Positions 9,689-18,537 of a stretch of DNA of 64,000 nucleotides are shown piece after piece (positions within the stretch are counted from its first letter, which is position 1; the number at the start of each line of letters is the position of its first letter). The position numbers and the translations under genes are program-made. Source of the stretch: Alteromonadales bacterium alter-6D02 (GTDB lineage Bacteria; Pseudomonadota; Gammaproteobacteria; Enterobacterales; Psychrobiaceae); the NCBI GenBank assembly GCA_002835545.1, contig PIZK01000007.1, positions 48,501 through 112,500 of the forward strand, given 5' to 3'. Under the pieces are notes generated by a model that worked only from the letters and a program-made list of their open reading frames with translations, was not told the DNA's origin and did no database searches.

Positions 9689-9721
9689 GTCGTTCCGGCG
9701 TGCTTTTAGCCGGAATCTCGC
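9689..9721 (+). repeat. REP-like palindrome overlapping the end of the phosphatase gene
   Basis: A perfect 7-bp stem, TTCCGGC (9693-9699) and GCCGGAA (9709-9715), with a 9-nt loop, preceded by GTCG and followed by TCTCGC. This is the cleanest copy of the family also seen at 3397-3768. Its minus-strand reading supplies the last codons and stop of the adjacent gene. Confidence 0.85.
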
Positions 9722-10275
9722 TTGTTCTTTAATTCCAACTGTAAGTGCTCAATTAAGCCATCACAGCCCTGCTCTATTAGCGCTAACACCAAGTCAAAAC
9801 CTTTGCTGCCACCGTAATAAGGATCGGGTACTTCCGTTGTCACAGCATCGTCACAAGCACTCCTAAAGTTAAGAAGTAGTTGTATTTTATACTGCAGCTC
9901 TTTGGGGCAACGCGATAAAAGTTCACGCTCGTTATCTTCATCCATCGCTAAAATAAAATCGAAATCATGAAAGTCTTGATCGACTACCGGGCGAGACCGC
10001 ATCCCTTTAAAACTGTACCCTTTAGCTTCTGCAACCATCATCGACCGCGGATCAGGCTTTTTTCCTTGATGAAAGGCTATTGTCCCCGCAGAATCAACAG
10101 TCACTGCTACCTCCTGTTGATCCAACTTTTTTTTCAAAACAGCTTCTGCGGTTGGCGAGCGACAGATGTTACCCATGCATACCATTAACACTGAAAAATC
10201 GTTCTTTTTTTGTTTTAAACCAAACACTTTATTAATCCCTGTATATTTTATAGGCCAAACAACGTCTCTAAGCAT
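9706..10275 (-). CDS. Low-molecular-weight protein-tyrosine phosphatase
   Basis: The CX5R catalytic loop is CMGNICRS near residue 35 and the general acid Asp is in PDPYYGG, both diagnostic of the arsenate reductase-like LMW-PTP fold. The family acts on phosphotyrosine proteins, for example Wzc-type kinases. No kinase or polysaccharide genes are nearby, so the partner is unknown. The start is taken as the ATG at 10275 (a TTG lies one codon earlier). This gives 189 aa, with an N-terminal extension of about 28 residues over typical members. The C-terminal RDSG and stop are encoded by a REP palindrome, so the tail is probably lineage-specific. Confidence 0.9.
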   Translation of the reverse strand: MLRDVVWPIKYTGINKVFGLKQKKNDFSVLMVCMGNICRSPTAEAVLKKKLDQQEVAVTVDSAGTIAFHQGKKPDPRSMMVAEAKGYSFKGMRSRPVVDQDFHDFDFILAMDEDNERELLSRCPKELQYKIQLLLNFRSACDDAVTTEVPDPYYGGSKGFDLVLALIEQGCDGLIEHLQLELKNKRDSG

Positions 10276-10524
10276 CAATTACTCAGTTTGTTTTGGGATA
10301 ATTCTTGAGCCAATAGTATTGATAAAGCTTTCGCTTCTGTCCAGCCTTTAATAAACGAGGAACGATAACTATCTACAGATACTATCGGGAAAAAATACCA
10401 TGCAGTTAAAACCTGTAAGGGACAAGACTAACTATTTAGCGAAATTCCTATCATGAAAAGGTGGTGAATTTAGTGAAACTCAATTAGTAGTTAGAACACA
10501 AGCTTTATGCCAACCCCAGCTAAC

Positions 10525-11742
10525 TCAATGAAAAACAAAATTTTTAGCTTTACTTAAAGGGAATCTATTCCCCTTGCTATCTACTCGCCACAAGTTTTCA
10601 TTCTCAATGAGTAATGCTTCATTAATCCCTCTGCCATGAGGCACATCGACTCTAATCACTTTTCGATCAAAATCATGACCAACATGTTCTGTCAAGGTGT
10701 GACCAATTACAATTCGAGAGGCATTGAAGGTCAATAAGACCCGCTCGACATGTTCTATCTGAGCTTTTTCGCCTTGGCCACGATGTGTCATATCCTTGGC
10801 TAAGTTACGATAAAATAAGAGGCCTTCATGACCATTTAAAAAACCACTTTCTGCAAAACCTTTAGCTAGGTCGCGCAATACGAAGCGCTCTTCTACTTCG
10901 GCATCAATGCGCCCAAGTGTCGGTTGCTGCTCAAGGACGTAAGGAGAAACCCCACCGTGCACATATAACGTGTCGCCTAGCTTTATCATCGCTGGTTTGC
11001 TCTGTAACCACTGAGCAAGCTCCGAGGATTCAGACCAGAGCGCTTTGGGCGATAACCCTATAGCTCTTGAGCTACCATAATACTTTCTAGCGATGGACTT
11101 AATCCCACCATGTAACAAATAGCGCTCGTGATTTCCCAGTACATAGTGAACTTGGCCTCCAGCTAACTGAGCTTGTGCCTCAAGCTTATAAATAAGCCAT
11201 AACAAGGGGACAACATTAATTCCTCGGTCAACCATGTCGCCTATCAGTACTAAGTGACCAGAACCATAACGCCAATCGAGAGCGTCATTGATTACACCAT
11301 TTGCGTGTAACAATCCTGTCATGGCGTCAAAATTTCCTTCGAGATCAGACATGGCTAACACCTTACTTGGCTTGTCATAACTTAATGATGATCGCGGGTA
11401 ACTGCTTCTTAGTTCAACTTCAAATGTTGTTGCTGCGTCGTTTTCAACAGTCACATCAACCTTATCAGCAACAGCTATCTTTGTTGCTGTCGTGTCACCA
11501 TCACCATCGCCTGTCACATACCAAGCAAACCGTTTATCGCCTTGGTTAAATACATAAGGACCGTCATGCACTAATGGCACATTCTGATACTCGACAAATA
11601 ACCACTCATGCGTTTGGGGTGAGTATCCGATATATTTACCGTCGTACACCCTGATGCCAAGACCACTGTATCGGCTAAATAAACTAACACTAATAATAAG
11701 CAGTAACAGGAGACTAAAAAAGGAAAGCAAAGCTTTTTTCAA
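10525..11742 (-). CDS. Shewanella-like (Shelph) metallophosphatase, membrane-anchored
   Basis: A 405-aa PPP-superfamily phosphatase. An N-terminal hydrophobic segment (residues about 4-22) acts as signal or anchor, placing the enzyme in the periplasm. Metal-binding motifs follow in order: SDLEGNFD, IGDMVDRG, LGNHERYL and VIGHTL. This spacing is typical of the Shewanella-like Ser/Thr phosphatases. The frame opens at TTG (11742) with AAGGA about 10 nt upstream. It appears monocistronic. Its substrate is unknown; the LMW-PTP next to it raises the possibility of a local phosphatase pair, but there is no direct evidence for cooperation. Confidence 0.85.
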   Translation of the reverse strand: MKKALLSFFSLLLLLIISVSLFSRYSGLGIRVYDGKYIGYSPQTHEWLFVEYQNVPLVHDGPYVFNQGDKRFAWYVTGDGDGDTTATKIAVADKVDVTVENDAATTFEVELRSSYPRSSLSYDKPSKVLAMSDLEGNFDAMTGLLHANGVINDALDWRYGSGHLVLIGDMVDRGINVVPLLWLIYKLEAQAQLAGGQVHYVLGNHERYLLHGGIKSIARKYYGSSRAIGLSPKALWSESSELAQWLQSKPAMIKLGDTLYVHGGVSPYVLEQQPTLGRIDAEVEERFVLRDLAKGFAESGFLNGHEGLLFYRNLAKDMTHRGQGEKAQIEHVERVLLTFNASRIVIGHTLTEHVGHDFDRKVIRVDVPHGRGINEALLIENENLWRVDSKGNRFPLSKAKNFVFH

Positions 11743-11972
11743 GTGTAAACGTCCTTGTGTTCAGTGAGCACCGCTCATTTATAAACCTTGTGAACAAGTA
11801 TGAGAATGAACGACTATCGGCTTCGTAGAAAGCATATTTGTTAACACAACCTCATAAACTACCGTGGCATAAAAATAAACTCAGCTGGCTCGAGGTACCA
11901 TTCACCATTATATTATCTATTCCACCTCATCAAATAGTGAACCACAGTGTGTAAACACCATGAGCTTTAAAA

Positions 11973-12182
11973 CTATTTCTTACCAATGACTTCCTGACGC
12001 TCTTGCTCATATTCTTTAAACGATTGACGTTCTTGGGTGAGGCATTGCTTGTGTTGCTCGGCAGTTTGAGCCTCTTGAATACACTTACTTTTTTGGTAAT
12101 TTTGGCCCGACTCGTACAGACTCTGATTAGTGCATCCAGATAAAAGAATTGCAGTAAATAACAGATAGAAAGGTTTATTCAT
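11973..12182 (-). CDS. Small putative lipoprotein
   Basis: A 69-aa protein with a short signal peptide and lipobox LLSGC (Cys near residue 17). The mature part is small, Gln/Glu/Lys-rich and probably helical, with two more cysteines (KCIQEA and KQCLTQ). I do not recognise a family. It stands alone with about 230 bp on one side and 310 bp on the other. The lipobox and ATG make it a credible outer-membrane or periplasmic lipoprotein. Confidence 0.65.
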   Translation of the reverse strand: MNKPFYLLFTAILLSGCTNQSLYESGQNYQKSKCIQEAQTAEQHKQCLTQERQSFKEYEQERQEVIGKK

Positions 12183-12496
12183 TTTTACACCTGTGAGGTA
12201 ATTTAACGTTCAAGTAATATGATTAGTAAGCATAAATAAGGTTCAACTGAAATTGTAATAGTTCATATTTAATCTGACAATTTTAAATATGAGTTTAAAC
12301 TTAACCGCACAATAATCACGCTTATTAAAGCACTTGGGGGCACAAAGTACCTTTAATCTTGTACATCAAATAGGGATTACCGCTAGTCGGTAAAGGCCAC
12401 TATCATTATCTCTATTGAAGACTCTATAAAAGAGCCATAGGGCTCAATCACTGAAAGTAATGACATGACCCGGCATTTATTTTAAGTTAACTCAGT
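12183..12496. other. Intergenic stretch without a gene
   Basis: A 314-bp A+T-rich region. The only structure noted is a 5-bp hairpin GAGCC/GGCTC (12432-12436 with 12441-12445), followed on the minus strand by TCTTTTAT. It may be a weak terminator for the HAD gene upstream. Nothing else is supported. Confidence 0.5.
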
Positions 12497-12961
12497 TCAA
12501 CACAGCTCTCTCAGGGTTTTCACCTGTTTAAATTCAGTTTCTATTTCTATTGACAAGCGGTTAAACCACACGGCGTCTAGCCCTGCCTTTAATGCTGGTA
12601 AGACATCGTTGTCAACACTATCACCCACCATTGTAACCTGTTTAGCCTTAACACCTAAAAGGTTGATGATTGATGGGTAAAAATGAGCGTCTGCTTTACC
12701 GCAGCCTAAGTTGGCTTTGCAAAAATATCCCGAGATATACTGTGCAAGGCCAACACGTATAAAAGCTTTCTCAATATCAACTGCCGCTGAGTTGTCGGCA
12801 TTGGTGGCGATATAGATTGAATAAAATTGAGATAGCAATGCCAAAACGTCAGATGCTCCATCCACAGCATTAACCGTTTGCCAATCACACATTTTGCCAT
12901 GAGAACCTGGGTGATCAACCATTAAGGTATCTCCCCAATCAAATAGGTAGACTTTTTTCAC
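12497..12961 (-). CDS. HAD family hydrolase
   Basis: A 154-aa HAD-IA type protein with motif I FDWGDTLMVD (nucleophile Asp near residue 8), motif II IYIATNADNS, a Lys in GCGKADAHF and motif IV MVGDSVDNDV. It lacks a large cap, so it is shorter than phosphoglycolate phosphatases. The start is GTG (12961) with GGGAG about 8 nt upstream. It follows the nitronate monooxygenase by 28 nt, suggesting co-transcription. The substrate cannot be inferred. Confidence 0.85.
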   Translation of the reverse strand: MKKVYLFDWGDTLMVDHPGSHGKMCDWQTVNAVDGASDVLALLSQFYSIYIATNADNSAAVDIEKAFIRVGLAQYISGYFCKANLGCGKADAHFYPSIINLLGVKAKQVTMVGDSVDNDVLPALKAGLDAVWFNRLSIEIETEFKQVKTLRELC

Positions 12962-12989
12962 GTATTGACTCCCTGGTTGAAAAGCGTTG

Positions 12990-14039
12990 TTAAAGCACTT
13001 TCCCTGCTAACTGTAAGGTAAGCTCTGTTGCTGAAACTTCTTTACACCCCATCGTATTTTGTCCGCACCATAGCGGAGTAAAATCAGTTCGCCCCTGTTG
13101 TTCAGCACGCTGGCGTAATTGCCCCATTTCAATAGAGGCATAAGGAAATGCAGGAGCATCGGCGCTAAGATAACCTAACTCTTGCATGCTGCGATTAACG
13201 ATACCACGGGCAGGTTTACCGGAAAAAATATTAGTCAGTGCGGTATGCTGTGATTGTTCACTGGTTATTGCGGCTCGATGCAATTGGGATGTTGTTGCTT
13301 CGGAGCATAATAAATAAGCAGTTCCAACTTGTGCGGCACATGCACCCAACTGCAATGCGACTTCTACCCCCAGCCGATCAGCGATGCCACCGGCAGCAAT
13401 GACTGGAATAGTGACTTGGTCAATAATCTGTGGCACCAGGGCTATCGTTCCCAATTGAGTTGTTAGATCATTGGATAAAAACATGCCTCGGTGCCCACCA
13501 GCTTCTAACCCTTGAGCAATAATGGCATCGGCACCATTAGCTTCTAGCCACAGAGCTTCTTTGACTGTTGTGGCTGTAGATATAACCTTACAGCCCCACC
13601 CTTTGATTCGTTGCAATAACGATCGCTCAGGAAGCCCAAAGTGAAAACTAATAACCTCTGGACTGAATGGTTCAATGGCATCAGCAATTTGGTGACTAAA
13701 AGGAACACGACTTGCTCCCTGTGGTGATGACTCAATCTCAACGCCAAGTTCTGTAAAATAATGCTCGAGTGTGCTCCGCCACTTGATCTGTCTCGCTTCA
13801 TTGTATTGGGGCATCTGATGACAGAAAAAATTTAAGTTGCAAGGAGCGGTCGTTGCCTGCTTGATCAATGTCATTTCACGAACAATTTTATCAATCGTCA
13901 ACATACCACACGGCAACGAGCCTAAACCACCAGCCTTACTTACCGCTATCGCTAACGCGCTATCTTGTACGCCAGCCATTGGAGATTGAATAATTGGTAG
14001 TTCAATGCCTAGTAATCTTTGTAAATTATTATTCTTCAT
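12990..14039 (-). CDS. Nitronate monooxygenase (2-nitropropane dioxygenase family)
   Basis: An FMN-dependent TIM-barrel enzyme that oxidises alkyl nitronates such as propionate 3-nitronate. The 349-aa protein starts LGIELPIIQSPMAGVQD, followed by GGLGSLP, the QGLEAGGHRG segment with the active-site His, and VIAAGGIADR near the FMN phosphate site. It contains a further PARGIVNRSM motif, and length and motifs fit class I nitronate monooxygenases. Likely co-transcribed with the HAD gene downstream. Confidence 0.9.
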   Translation of the reverse strand: MKNNNLQRLLGIELPIIQSPMAGVQDSALAIAVSKAGGLGSLPCGMLTIDKIVREMTLIKQATTAPCNLNFFCHQMPQYNEARQIKWRSTLEHYFTELGVEIESSPQGASRVPFSHQIADAIEPFSPEVISFHFGLPERSLLQRIKGWGCKVISTATTVKEALWLEANGADAIIAQGLEAGGHRGMFLSNDLTTQLGTIALVPQIIDQVTIPVIAAGGIADRLGVEVALQLGACAAQVGTAYLLCSEATTSQLHRAAITSEQSQHTALTNIFSGKPARGIVNRSMQELGYLSADAPAFPYASIEMGQLRQRAEQQGRTDFTPLWCGQNTMGCKEVSATELTLQLAGKVL

Positions 14040-14091
14040 ATTATCCCCTAGTCACGCATTATGGTCGTTGATTCAAACATTTAATTATTAT

Positions 14092-14580
14092 TCATTGTTG
14101 GTTCATGTTTTTCCCGCCTAAAAATTGTGATCTTGGCGTATAGTTAATCCAATCTGTCTGCTTAATGATTTTATTGTTTACATCAAATTTTTGAATGATT
14201 ATAAATAGCCACGGCCCCATCGTTTGACCATTAAACTCGAATGCATTAAATACCCCCTCTGTCACTACCGTGTCTTTATCGACGATATGCTGAGTCACAG
14301 TTAACACCCTATTACCGTCAATTAACTTGAACTGGCCCTGATCCCACGCGAAGAAGTCACTTATTTGTTTTTGACCTTCTAAGTGATTACCATAAATAAT
14401 GTCAAAGAGTTGTGCGTCTTCGGCATAAAAAGACATTAACCGTTTTAGGTCGGTACGCGTAGCATAGACAGAAAAATACTCTTCACTAACAGCTTTTAAC
14501 ACTTCTTTTTTGTGAGGTATAACAGCACAGCTGGATAAGAAGAAAAAAGCGGTAATAATAACTAACATTAGTTTTTTCAA
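14092..14580 (-). CDS. SnoaL/NTF2-like lipoprotein
   Basis: A 162-aa protein with a signal peptide and lipobox FLSSC (about residue 18), followed by a single domain with the SnoaL/NTF2-like pattern: an early FSVYATRTDLKRLMSFYAED segment and later strands ending in TDWINYTP. Such domains bind small ligands or act as simple isomerases. The frame starts at TTG (14580), with an ATG four codons later; TTG keeps the positively charged signal-peptide N-terminus. It lies 52 nt upstream of the nitronate monooxygenase start, so it may head that transcription unit. Function unknown. Confidence 0.72.
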   Translation of the reverse strand: MKKLMLVIITAFFFLSSCAVIPHKKEVLKAVSEEYFSVYATRTDLKRLMSFYAEDAQLFDIIYGNHLEGQKQISDFFAWDQGQFKLIDGNRVLTVTQHIVDKDTVVTEGVFNAFEFNGQTMGPWLFIIIQKFDVNNKIIKQTDWINYTPRSQFLGGKNMNQQ

Positions 14581-14672
14581 AATAAGAACCTGTTATCAAC
14601 TCGGTGCATTAGAATATAAGCTAGGCAAGCCTTAAAGAATATAGGACTTGCCAAACTAAATTAGTATTATTG

Positions 14673-16619
14673 TTAAGGTAAGTGCTGCTTAATAAACAGA
14701 TCAATAGCTTTAAGGGCTTTTTCTCTATTTTTGCTATTACTTAAATAATGATTACCCTTTTCTAAAGTGATAAAAGAAACCTCTTTGTCTGTATCTTCCA
14801 TTTCCTCATGCATGTCTTTTGATTGGCTCATTGGAACCACTAAGTCATGTTCACCATGAATCAGTAAAACAGGCGCCTTAATGTCTTTGACAAAATTGAT
14901 TGGTGATATCGTTTCCAAATGATCAGACTCCACACTTCCGTTTAGAAGTAATTTTTGCCAATAGGATACGACCCAATGATCTGAACCGTGCTGATGTTTT
15001 TCTGTACGGAGCATCTGTTTCACATCACTCACGCCATTAATTGAAACAGCGCACTGGTATAAATTGGGGGTAAATACGGCTCCAGCCAGTGCCGCATAAC
15101 CACCATAACTGGCTCCTACAATACAAACTCGATTTGCATCTATTTTACCCTCTTTAATCAATGCACCAACTGCGTCAGTTAAATCATCTTGCATCTTTAA
15201 CCCCCACTCGCCATGACCTTGGCTTAAGTGTTCAGCGCCAAAGCCTTTAGAGCCTCTAAATTGAGGTTGAATCACTAAGTAACCTTGTGAAGCAAAATAT
15301 TGGGTCAACCAATCAAACCTTATTTTATCGTATGATTCAGGGCCGCCATGGGGAAGCATGATTGCAGGTAAATTCTTTGGTTCAAGGTGCTTAGGTAGTG
15401 TCAATAACGTCGGAATAGTTAACCCGTCACGAGCTTTAAATGAGTAAACCTCAATAGGATTAATGTGCTGCGCCTTTACATCCGGTCGTCCATGCGTCAA
15501 TAAGTCTAATGAGCCATCTTTATATCGAATGTAATCCCCTGCACTACTGTCTCCTTCGATGTGAAAAATAATTGTAGACCAATCAGGTGTATAGTCTGTA
15601 ATAGTGATCGCTAGTTCAGGTAACACTTTTGCTACCCCTTTAAGGCGAGCGTTTAGTTTTGTCTCAAAGAACTCATATGATGGCTTAAACCCTGAATAAC
15701 GTACGCCATAAACGACTCGGTTAATATCAGTTAAGACAACTTCAACATCATGGTTTTTTTTGCTGAAGATGGCATCACTCACCCTGCCATCTTCTAACGA
15801 AATAGTATGGTAAGCCCAACGACCCAAGGTGCTATTATGTCGCTGCATGACTAGGCTTTTACCGTCTGGCGTAACACCAACAAAACCAACAGAGCGTATA
15901 TCAGTCTCTTCTCGATAAATAACTTTCCACTCTCCCTGCTGCCATGACTCTAAGATGTGAACATTACGTCGGTTATAAAAGCGTTCTCGCGCTAGGACCA
16001 GTCCGCTTCCATCAATAAAAAAGTCTATCGTATCTGAAGTCCCTTTCTTATGGACCCTTGGTTTACGCGTTTTATCAAGATTGACTTTTAATAGACTATA
16101 GGCATGCTTCGTATGCCACGCTGGCATATATGCATGTTTTCTATCTTCTGATAACCCTACAACATTCCCTAAATTGCTCTGCCCGCGATAAATACCTTTA
16201 CCTGCGATTAACAACTGGCTAATTGTTTTTTCTTTGATGTTATATGAAAAAGCCGCACTAATATCATGTCTTCCTCTAAAGCCGAAGATCCTGCTATTTA
16301 CTGATGCGACCAACACAATACGGTTTTCATCAATGAAGTAAGCGGTATCAGGGTTTACCGACGTTAGGCCTGTACCACCAACCACCTCACCACTATTTAG
16401 GTCCATGACAACTAGATAATCATCATCGCCTTCTTTATGGCGATACGCCATACGGTTTCCAGAAGGGGATATTGTTAATAAACTCTTTGCGGGTAATTTT
16501 GCATATACAGAATAAGGTAAAGTAGCCTGTGGTGGCTGACTCGGTTGCTTTGGTGATGTGTACGCCTGAACAGAATAGGCCGATGTAATAACCAACCAAA
16601 ATAATAAGAAATATTTCAT
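14673..16619 (-). CDS. S9 family prolyl oligopeptidase-like peptidase, secreted
   Basis: A 648-aa protein with a signal peptide (residues 1-19), an N-terminal beta-propeller-like half and a C-terminal alpha/beta-hydrolase peptidase domain. The nucleophile Ser is in GASYGGYAAL (about residue 503), the acid in GEHDLVVP and the catalytic His in KGNHYLS near the C-terminus, so the triad is complete. MLPHGGPESYD forms the usual oxyanion region. It probably degrades peptides in the periplasm or outside the cell, consistent with a marine heterotroph. It appears monocistronic. Confidence 0.92.
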   Translation of the reverse strand: MKYFLLFWLVITSAYSVQAYTSPKQPSQPPQATLPYSVYAKLPAKSLLTISPSGNRMAYRHKEGDDDYLVVMDLNSGEVVGGTGLTSVNPDTAYFIDENRIVLVASVNSRIFGFRGRHDISAAFSYNIKEKTISQLLIAGKGIYRGQSNLGNVVGLSEDRKHAYMPAWHTKHAYSLLKVNLDKTRKPRVHKKGTSDTIDFFIDGSGLVLARERFYNRRNVHILESWQQGEWKVIYREETDIRSVGFVGVTPDGKSLVMQRHNSTLGRWAYHTISLEDGRVSDAIFSKKNHDVEVVLTDINRVVYGVRYSGFKPSYEFFETKLNARLKGVAKVLPELAITITDYTPDWSTIIFHIEGDSSAGDYIRYKDGSLDLLTHGRPDVKAQHINPIEVYSFKARDGLTIPTLLTLPKHLEPKNLPAIMLPHGGPESYDKIRFDWLTQYFASQGYLVIQPQFRGSKGFGAEHLSQGHGEWGLKMQDDLTDAVGALIKEGKIDANRVCIVGASYGGYAALAGAVFTPNLYQCAVSINGVSDVKQMLRTEKHQHGSDHWVVSYWQKLLLNGSVESDHLETISPINFVKDIKAPVLLIHGEHDLVVPMSQSKDMHEEMEDTDKEVSFITLEKGNHYLSNSKNREKALKAIDLFIKQHLP

Positions 16620-16714
16620 GTCATATCTTCCTTAATAGTATGAATCCATTAGGCAGAATAATAACAAGCTACATTTTAAATGTCATAGGCTTAATCATGC
16701 ATTTAAGGCGTTAA

Positions 16715-17200
16715 TTAATGAAAGGAATAGCCATGAGACCCAGCCATTGCTCCCGCAATCGCTATCAAGCTTAAACTCAGCAGCACTTGATGCATGCGAT
16801 GTAACCACATAAACGCATGTTCACTATCCTTTTCAGCCTGTTGATGAAACCAGCGATGTAAAAATAATGGTTCAAAAACAAACAGTACTAAAGAAAATAT
16901 AAGCCAAATGAACGTCATTAGGTGCATCCACCAAAATTCGAACGAAGAATAGCGCGACCATGCATTAAGAAATTCAATCATATAAACGCCAGATAGCATG
17001 GTGATCACGGTCAGCCATTTTGCTTGTTTCGCAAAACGCCCTTCCAGTTGTTCAAATAGTGCAAGGCGTTGGGAGGGAGCGGTCATTGCTCTTAATGAAG
17101 GAATCAAGACCAAAGTGACTAAGCCGACACCGCCAATCCATAATACAACAGCGACAATATGTAATACTCTAGCGAGCACGAAGAGGTCAAAACTGTCCAT
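16715..17200 (-). CDS. Small integral membrane protein (CopD/DUF2214-like)
   Basis: The 161-aa protein has four predicted membrane segments: about residues 8-32, 57-75, 89-110 and 134-152. Histidines occur in or near the helices (LHIVAVVLWIGG, WWMHLM and RMHQVLLS), resembling the CopD/HemJ-like superfamily of putative haem-binding membrane proteins. The family assignment is tentative. It lies between the S9 peptidase and the peroxiredoxin gene, apparently as its own unit. Confidence 0.7.
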   Translation of the reverse strand: MDSFDLFVLARVLHIVAVVLWIGGVGLVTLVLIPSLRAMTAPSQRLALFEQLEGRFAKQAKWLTVITMLSGVYMIEFLNAWSRYSSFEFWWMHLMTFIWLIFSLVLFVFEPLFLHRWFHQQAEKDSEHAFMWLHRMHQVLLSLSLIAIAGAMAGSHGYSFH

Positions 17201-17271
17201 AGCGAACCTTAATGTAATTAATTACGCTACTTATTATCAGTTATTTTATTTTAATTCTTTTGTTTTAAAAC

Positions 17272-17297
17272 AAAAAAGGCTGCAAAAGCAGCCTTTT
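17272..17297 (-). terminator. Terminator of the grxD-peroxiredoxin unit
   Basis: Perfect 10-bp stem AAAAGGCTGC/GCAGCCTTTT with loop AAAA on the plus strand. Read from the minus strand it ends in TTTTTTG, just after the peroxiredoxin stop. Confidence 0.9.
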
Positions 17298-17318
17298 AAA
17301 TCTAACTAAAACTACAAA

Positions 17319-17924
17319 TTATAGTTTGTCAGCGTTTTCTGAAAGGTAAGAAGCAACGCCTGCTGGAGAAGCGTCCATACCTTTGTCACCTTGGTTCCAA
17401 CCAGCTGGACATACTTCGCCAACTTCTTGGTGGAATTGTAGTGCATCTACCATACGTAGCATTTCGTCAACGTTACGGCCTAATGGTAGGTCGTTAACTA
17501 CTTGATGACGTACGTTACCTTCTTCATCAATTAAGAATGAACCACGGAATGCAACGCCAGCTTCTGGATGCTCAACGTCGTATGCTTGACAGATAGTGTG
17601 CTTAACGTCAGCAACTAGAGTGTAACGAACTGGGCCGATACCACCTTCGTTAACTGGCGTGTTACGCCATGCGTTGTGTGAGAATTGAGAGTCGATAGAA
17701 ACACCGATTACTTCAACGCCACGCTTTTGGAACTCTTCAAAACGATGGTCGAAAGCTAATAGCTCAGATGGACATACGAAAGTGAAGTCTAGTGGGTAGA
17801 AGAAAACAACAGCTTTTTTGCCTTTGATTGCTTCGCTAAGAGTGAAAGCATCAACGATTTCACCGTTACCAAGTACTGCTGCTGCTGTGAAGTCCGGTGC
17901 AGGACGACCTACTAATACGCTCAT
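17319..17924 (-). CDS. 2-Cys peroxiredoxin (AhpC/TSA family)
   Basis: Reduces hydrogen peroxide and organic peroxides. The peroxidatic Cys is in PLDFTFVCPSE (about residue 50) and the resolving Cys in EVCPAGW near residue 170, so it is a typical 2-Cys type. The start is placed at the ATG at 17924 because GGAG lies 7 nt upstream, giving 201 aa; a further start 9 codons upstream has weaker support. It follows grxD by 47 nt and faces the same terminator, so the two redox genes are probably co-transcribed. Confidence 0.93.
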   Translation of the reverse strand: MSVLVGRPAPDFTAAAVLGNGEIVDAFTLSEAIKGKKAVVFFYPLDFTFVCPSELLAFDHRFEEFQKRGVEVIGVSIDSQFSHNAWRNTPVNEGGIGPVRYTLVADVKHTICQAYDVEHPEAGVAFRGSFLIDEEGNVRHQVVNDLPLGRNVDEMLRMVDALQFHQEVGEVCPAGWNQGDKGMDASPAGVASYLSENADKL

Positions 17925-17971
17925 ATTAATCTCCGTTTGTATTTCGCTCAAAAGTTGAGCATTTATTAAAT

Positions 17972-18304
17972 TTATTGTTCAGTTGAATATTTTTCAGCGG
18001 TTTCTTTCAATAACGGCTGTAATTCACCTTGTTGGAACATTTCAAGGATAATGTCACAACCACCGACTAACTCGCCATCAACCCATAATTGTGGGAAAGT
18101 TGGCCAGTTAGCATACTTTGGCAGTTCTGAACGGATATCTGGATTTTGTAGAATATCTACATACGCAAATTTCTCACCACAGCTCATGATCGCTTGAGAT
18201 GCTTGTGCTGAAAAGCCACAGTTAGGTAGCTTTGGTGAACCCTTCATATACAAGATAATTGGGTTTTCTGAGATTTGCTCTTTAATTTTATCGATAGTTT
18301 CCAT
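17972..18304 (-). CDS. grxD: Monothiol glutaredoxin Grx4
   Basis: A 110-aa monothiol glutaredoxin with the CGFS active site in KLPNCGFSAQA, the WPTFPQLWVDGELVGGCDI glutathione-binding region and normal length. The family carries and inserts [2Fe-2S] clusters, usually with BolA-type partners. It is divergent from sodB, the same neighbourhood as in E. coli and Shewanella, linking iron handling with superoxide defence. Confidence 0.96.
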   Translation of the reverse strand: METIDKIKEQISENPIILYMKGSPKLPNCGFSAQASQAIMSCGEKFAYVDILQNPDIRSELPKYANWPTFPQLWVDGELVGGCDIILEMFQQGELQPLLKETAEKYSTEQ

Positions 18305-18448
18305 TTGAGTTCCTTTGATAACACCTTAAGGTTAGCGATAAAGATATTTATCTTATGCTTATTGTACCTTGTCGTGTATCGACACTAAACCCTATTATTA
18401 CTGCGGGTTTAAGCATATTAAATTAGTTGGCAAAGATTACATTCATTT

Positions 18449-18481
18449 TTGACCCAAATCAATTTCTTGATGTATTATAAT
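18449..18481 (+). promoter_or_regulatory. sodB promoter region with FNR-like box
   Basis: TTGACCCAAATCAA (18449-18462) differs from the FNR consensus TTGATNNNNATCAA at one base and lies just upstream of a perfect TATAAT (18476-18481). Its centre would be near -33, overlapping the -35 region, which would favour repression. No protein evidence. Confidence 0.4.
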
Positions 18482-18537
18482 GCCGAATAATAATTAATGT
18501 GAGCCAAAAATAGGCAATTTTATCTAGGAGATAAACC

